64,000 bases of DNA from Streptomyces rhizosphaerihabitans (GTDB lineage Bacteria; Actinomycetota; Actinomycetes; Streptomycetales; Streptomycetaceae), in contig NZ_JAODTZ010000011.1 in the NCBI RefSeq assembly GCF_025399795.1, forward strand, positions 124,001-188,000, read 5' to 3'. Under the pieces are notes generated by a model. It had not been told where the DNA came from. It saw nothing but the letters and a program-made list of their open reading frames with translations, and did not search any database. The stretch's first letter is position 1. The number at the start of each line of letters is the position of its first letter. Below, in pieces: positions 62,571-64,000 of the stretch. The position numbers and the translations under genes were made by a program.

Positions 62571-64000
62571 ATGACGACCACCGTCCCGGACCACGGCGGA
62601 ATCCCCCAGCGGGAGGACGACCGCCCCTGGACCGACCCCGCCCTGCCGGTCTCCGACCGGGTCGAGGCGCTGCTCGCCCGGCTCACCCTCCCGGAGAAGG
62701 TCGCGCAGCTCAGCAGCGCGTGGGAGGACGTCGAACCGGCCGGCCCGGAGGTGGCGCCGGGCACCAGCATCTTCGACCGGGTCGGCGACCTGGCCGAGAC
62801 CGCCCGGCACGGCCTCGGCCAGCTCACCCGCCCGTACGGCACCCTGCCCCGGCCCGCTCTGGAGCACTCCCGGGCCCTGGCCGAGCGTCAGCGGCAGATC
62901 GTCCGGCAGAGCAGGCTCGGCATCCCGGCCATGACGCACGACGAGTGCCTGACCGGTTTCACCGCCTACGGCGCGACGATCTACCCCACCTCGCTCGGCA
63001 TGGCGGCCACCTTCGACCCGGAACTGATCCGGCGGGTCGGCGAGGCCATCGGCGCCGACCTGGCCGAGGCGGGCGTCCACCAGGGGCTCGCCCCGGTCGT
63101 CGACGTGATCCGCGACTACCGCTGGGGCCGCTGCGAGGAGACCTACGGCGAGGACCCGTACCTGGTCGGAGAGATGGGAGAGGCGTACGTCACCGGTCTG
63201 CAGAGCGCCGGGGTGTACGCCACCCTCAAGCACTTCGCCGGATACGCCGCCTCCATGGGCGGCCGCAACCACGCCCCCGTCCACGCAGGCCGTCGCGAAC
63301 TCCTCGACGTCATCCTGCCGCCCTTCGAACGGCTCGTCGCCGCGGGCGTCGGCTCGGTCATGAACTCGTACGCCGAGATCGACGGTGAGGCACCCGCCGC
63401 CAGCCGGTGGCTGCTGACCGACGTCCTGCGCGACGCCTGGGGTTTCGAGGGCACCGTCGTCTCCGACTACTGGTCCCTGCCCTTCCTGGTCGACGCCCAC
63501 CGGGTGGCCGCCGACCTGTCCGACGCCGGGGCGCTCGCCCTGCGCGCCGGCATGGACGTCGAACTGCCCGACCAGCGCGGCTTCGGCGACGCCCTCGTGC
63601 ACGCCGTCGAGCAGGGCGCGGTCGACGAGGACCTGGTCGACCGCGCCGTACGCCGGGTGCTGCGGCAGAAGACCGAACTCGGGCTCCTGGACGGCGACTG
63701 GGACCCGCGGCCCCCCGCCCTGCGCACGGGCGAACTCGAGCTGGACAAGGAGGAGAACCGGGAGCTCGCCCGCGCGGTGGCGCGGGCCGGCGCCGTCCTG
63801 CTGTCCAACGACGGGACCCTGCCCCTTCCGGCCGGCGGCCGGATCGCGCTGATCGGCCCGTGCGCCGACGACGTACGTACCATGTTCGGCTGCTACAGCT
63901 TCCCCAACCACGTCCTCGCCGAGCGCGACGACCTCGGCAACGGGGTCGAGGCTGTCTCCCTGCGTACCGCGCTGGCCGAGGAACTTCCGTGCGTGGAGTG
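62571..64000 (+). CDS. GH3 beta-glycosidase (beta-xylosidase/glucosidase), truncated by window end
   Basis: 476 complete codons are visible from the ATG at 62571 (TGAGGAG upstream); the frame is open at 64000, so the gene continues outside. No signal peptide, so it is intracellular, as expected for hydrolysis of imported disaccharides. GH3 N-domain: SDRVEALLARLTLPEKVAQLSS at the start, GLAPVVDVIRDYRWGRCEETYGEDPYL, LKHFAGYAAS, and the nucleophile Asp299 in GTVVSDYWSL. The C-terminal GH3 sandwich begins at AGAVLLSNDGTLPLP. It would split the di- or oligosaccharide brought in by the three transporter genes upstream; beta-xylosidase is my first guess from gene order. Confidence 0.88.
   Translation, partial: MTTTVPDHGGIPQREDDRPWTDPALPVSDRVEALLARLTLPEKVAQLSSAWEDVEPAGPEVAPGTSIFDRVGDLAETARHGLGQLTRPYGTLPRPALEHSRALAERQRQIVRQSRLGIPAMTHDECLTGFTAYGATIYPTSLGMAATFDPELIRRVGEAIGADLAEAGVHQGLAPVVDVIRDYRWGRCEETYGEDPYLVGEMGEAYVTGLQSAGVYATLKHFAGYAASMGGRNHAPVHAGRRELLDVILPPFERLVAAGVGSVMNSYAEIDGEAPAASRWLLTDVLRDAWGFEGTVVSDYWSLPFLVDAHRVAADLSDAGALALRAGMDVELPDQRGFGDALVHAVEQGAVDEDLVDRAVRRVLRQKTELGLLDGDWDPRPPALRTGELELDKEENRELARAVARAGAVLLSNDGTLPLPAGGRIALIGPCADDVRTMFGCYSFPNHVLAERDDLGNGVEAVSLRTALAEELPCVE

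Overview
The window reads as Streptomyces chromosome. Base composition is very GC-rich, GTG starts with purine-rich ribosome sites are common, and start/stop overlaps of the GTGA and ATGA type are frequent. The left ~40 kb matches, from memory, the order of a conserved core segment of the S. coelicolor chromosome: haem genes, fatty-acid oxidation, Stealth/LCP surface genes, dxs, xylFGH, rok7B7, ngcEFG. No phage, insertion sequence, CRISPR array, tRNA or rRNA was recognised.

Layout. 1-10 kb: secreted tripeptidyl-peptidase-like hydrolase, a haem pair (hemG-hemQ), a DUF4349 lipoprotein, a CoA-disulfide-reductase-like flavoprotein, a rhomboid protease, hemE and a DUF3000 protein. 10.5-16.5 kb: an atypical LuxR-type response regulator, an RNase D-like exonuclease and a thiolase / FadB-type beta-oxidation pair. 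16.5-27 kb: a probable cell-surface phosphoglycan locus. It is a four-gene minus-strand operon (Stealth transferase, unknown protein, GT4-Stealth fusion, PIG-L deacetylase with beta-propeller) divergent from an LCP-family ligase, followed by a second propeller protein. 27-31 kb: NYN-domain protein, amino-acid permease, dxs. 31.5-40 kb: pentose transporter xylFGH, its ROK regulator, and the amino-sugar transporter ngcEFG.

40-55 kb looks like an accessory insertion between ngcE and acnA. Two GH92 alpha-mannosidase genes face each other and share a GACAACGTTGTC-type operator. Between them sits a predicted conflict/defence module: a small trypco2-like protein and an 893-residue trypsin-NB-ARC-TPR protein. 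Then come a cellulose/chitin-active LPMO behind a perfect CebR-type box, a small membrane protein, and a sensor kinase whose partner regulator survives only as a C-terminal stub. 55.9-64 kb: aconitase, then a xylobiose/oligosaccharide ABC transporter operon ending in a GH3 glycosidase that runs off the right edge.

How it works together. Much of the right half is polymer scavenging: chitin sugars (Ngc), xylose (Xyl), xylo-oligosaccharides (GH3 operon), mannosides (GH92) and cellulose (LPMO). Each unit has its own palindromic operator. The Ngc and GH3 transport operons carry no ATPase and presumably borrow a shared one (MsiK) from elsewhere. The only in-frame TTA codons I found are in GH92-1 and the LPMO, which points to bldA-linked developmental control of these secreted enzymes. 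All operator assignments are by eye and inferential.
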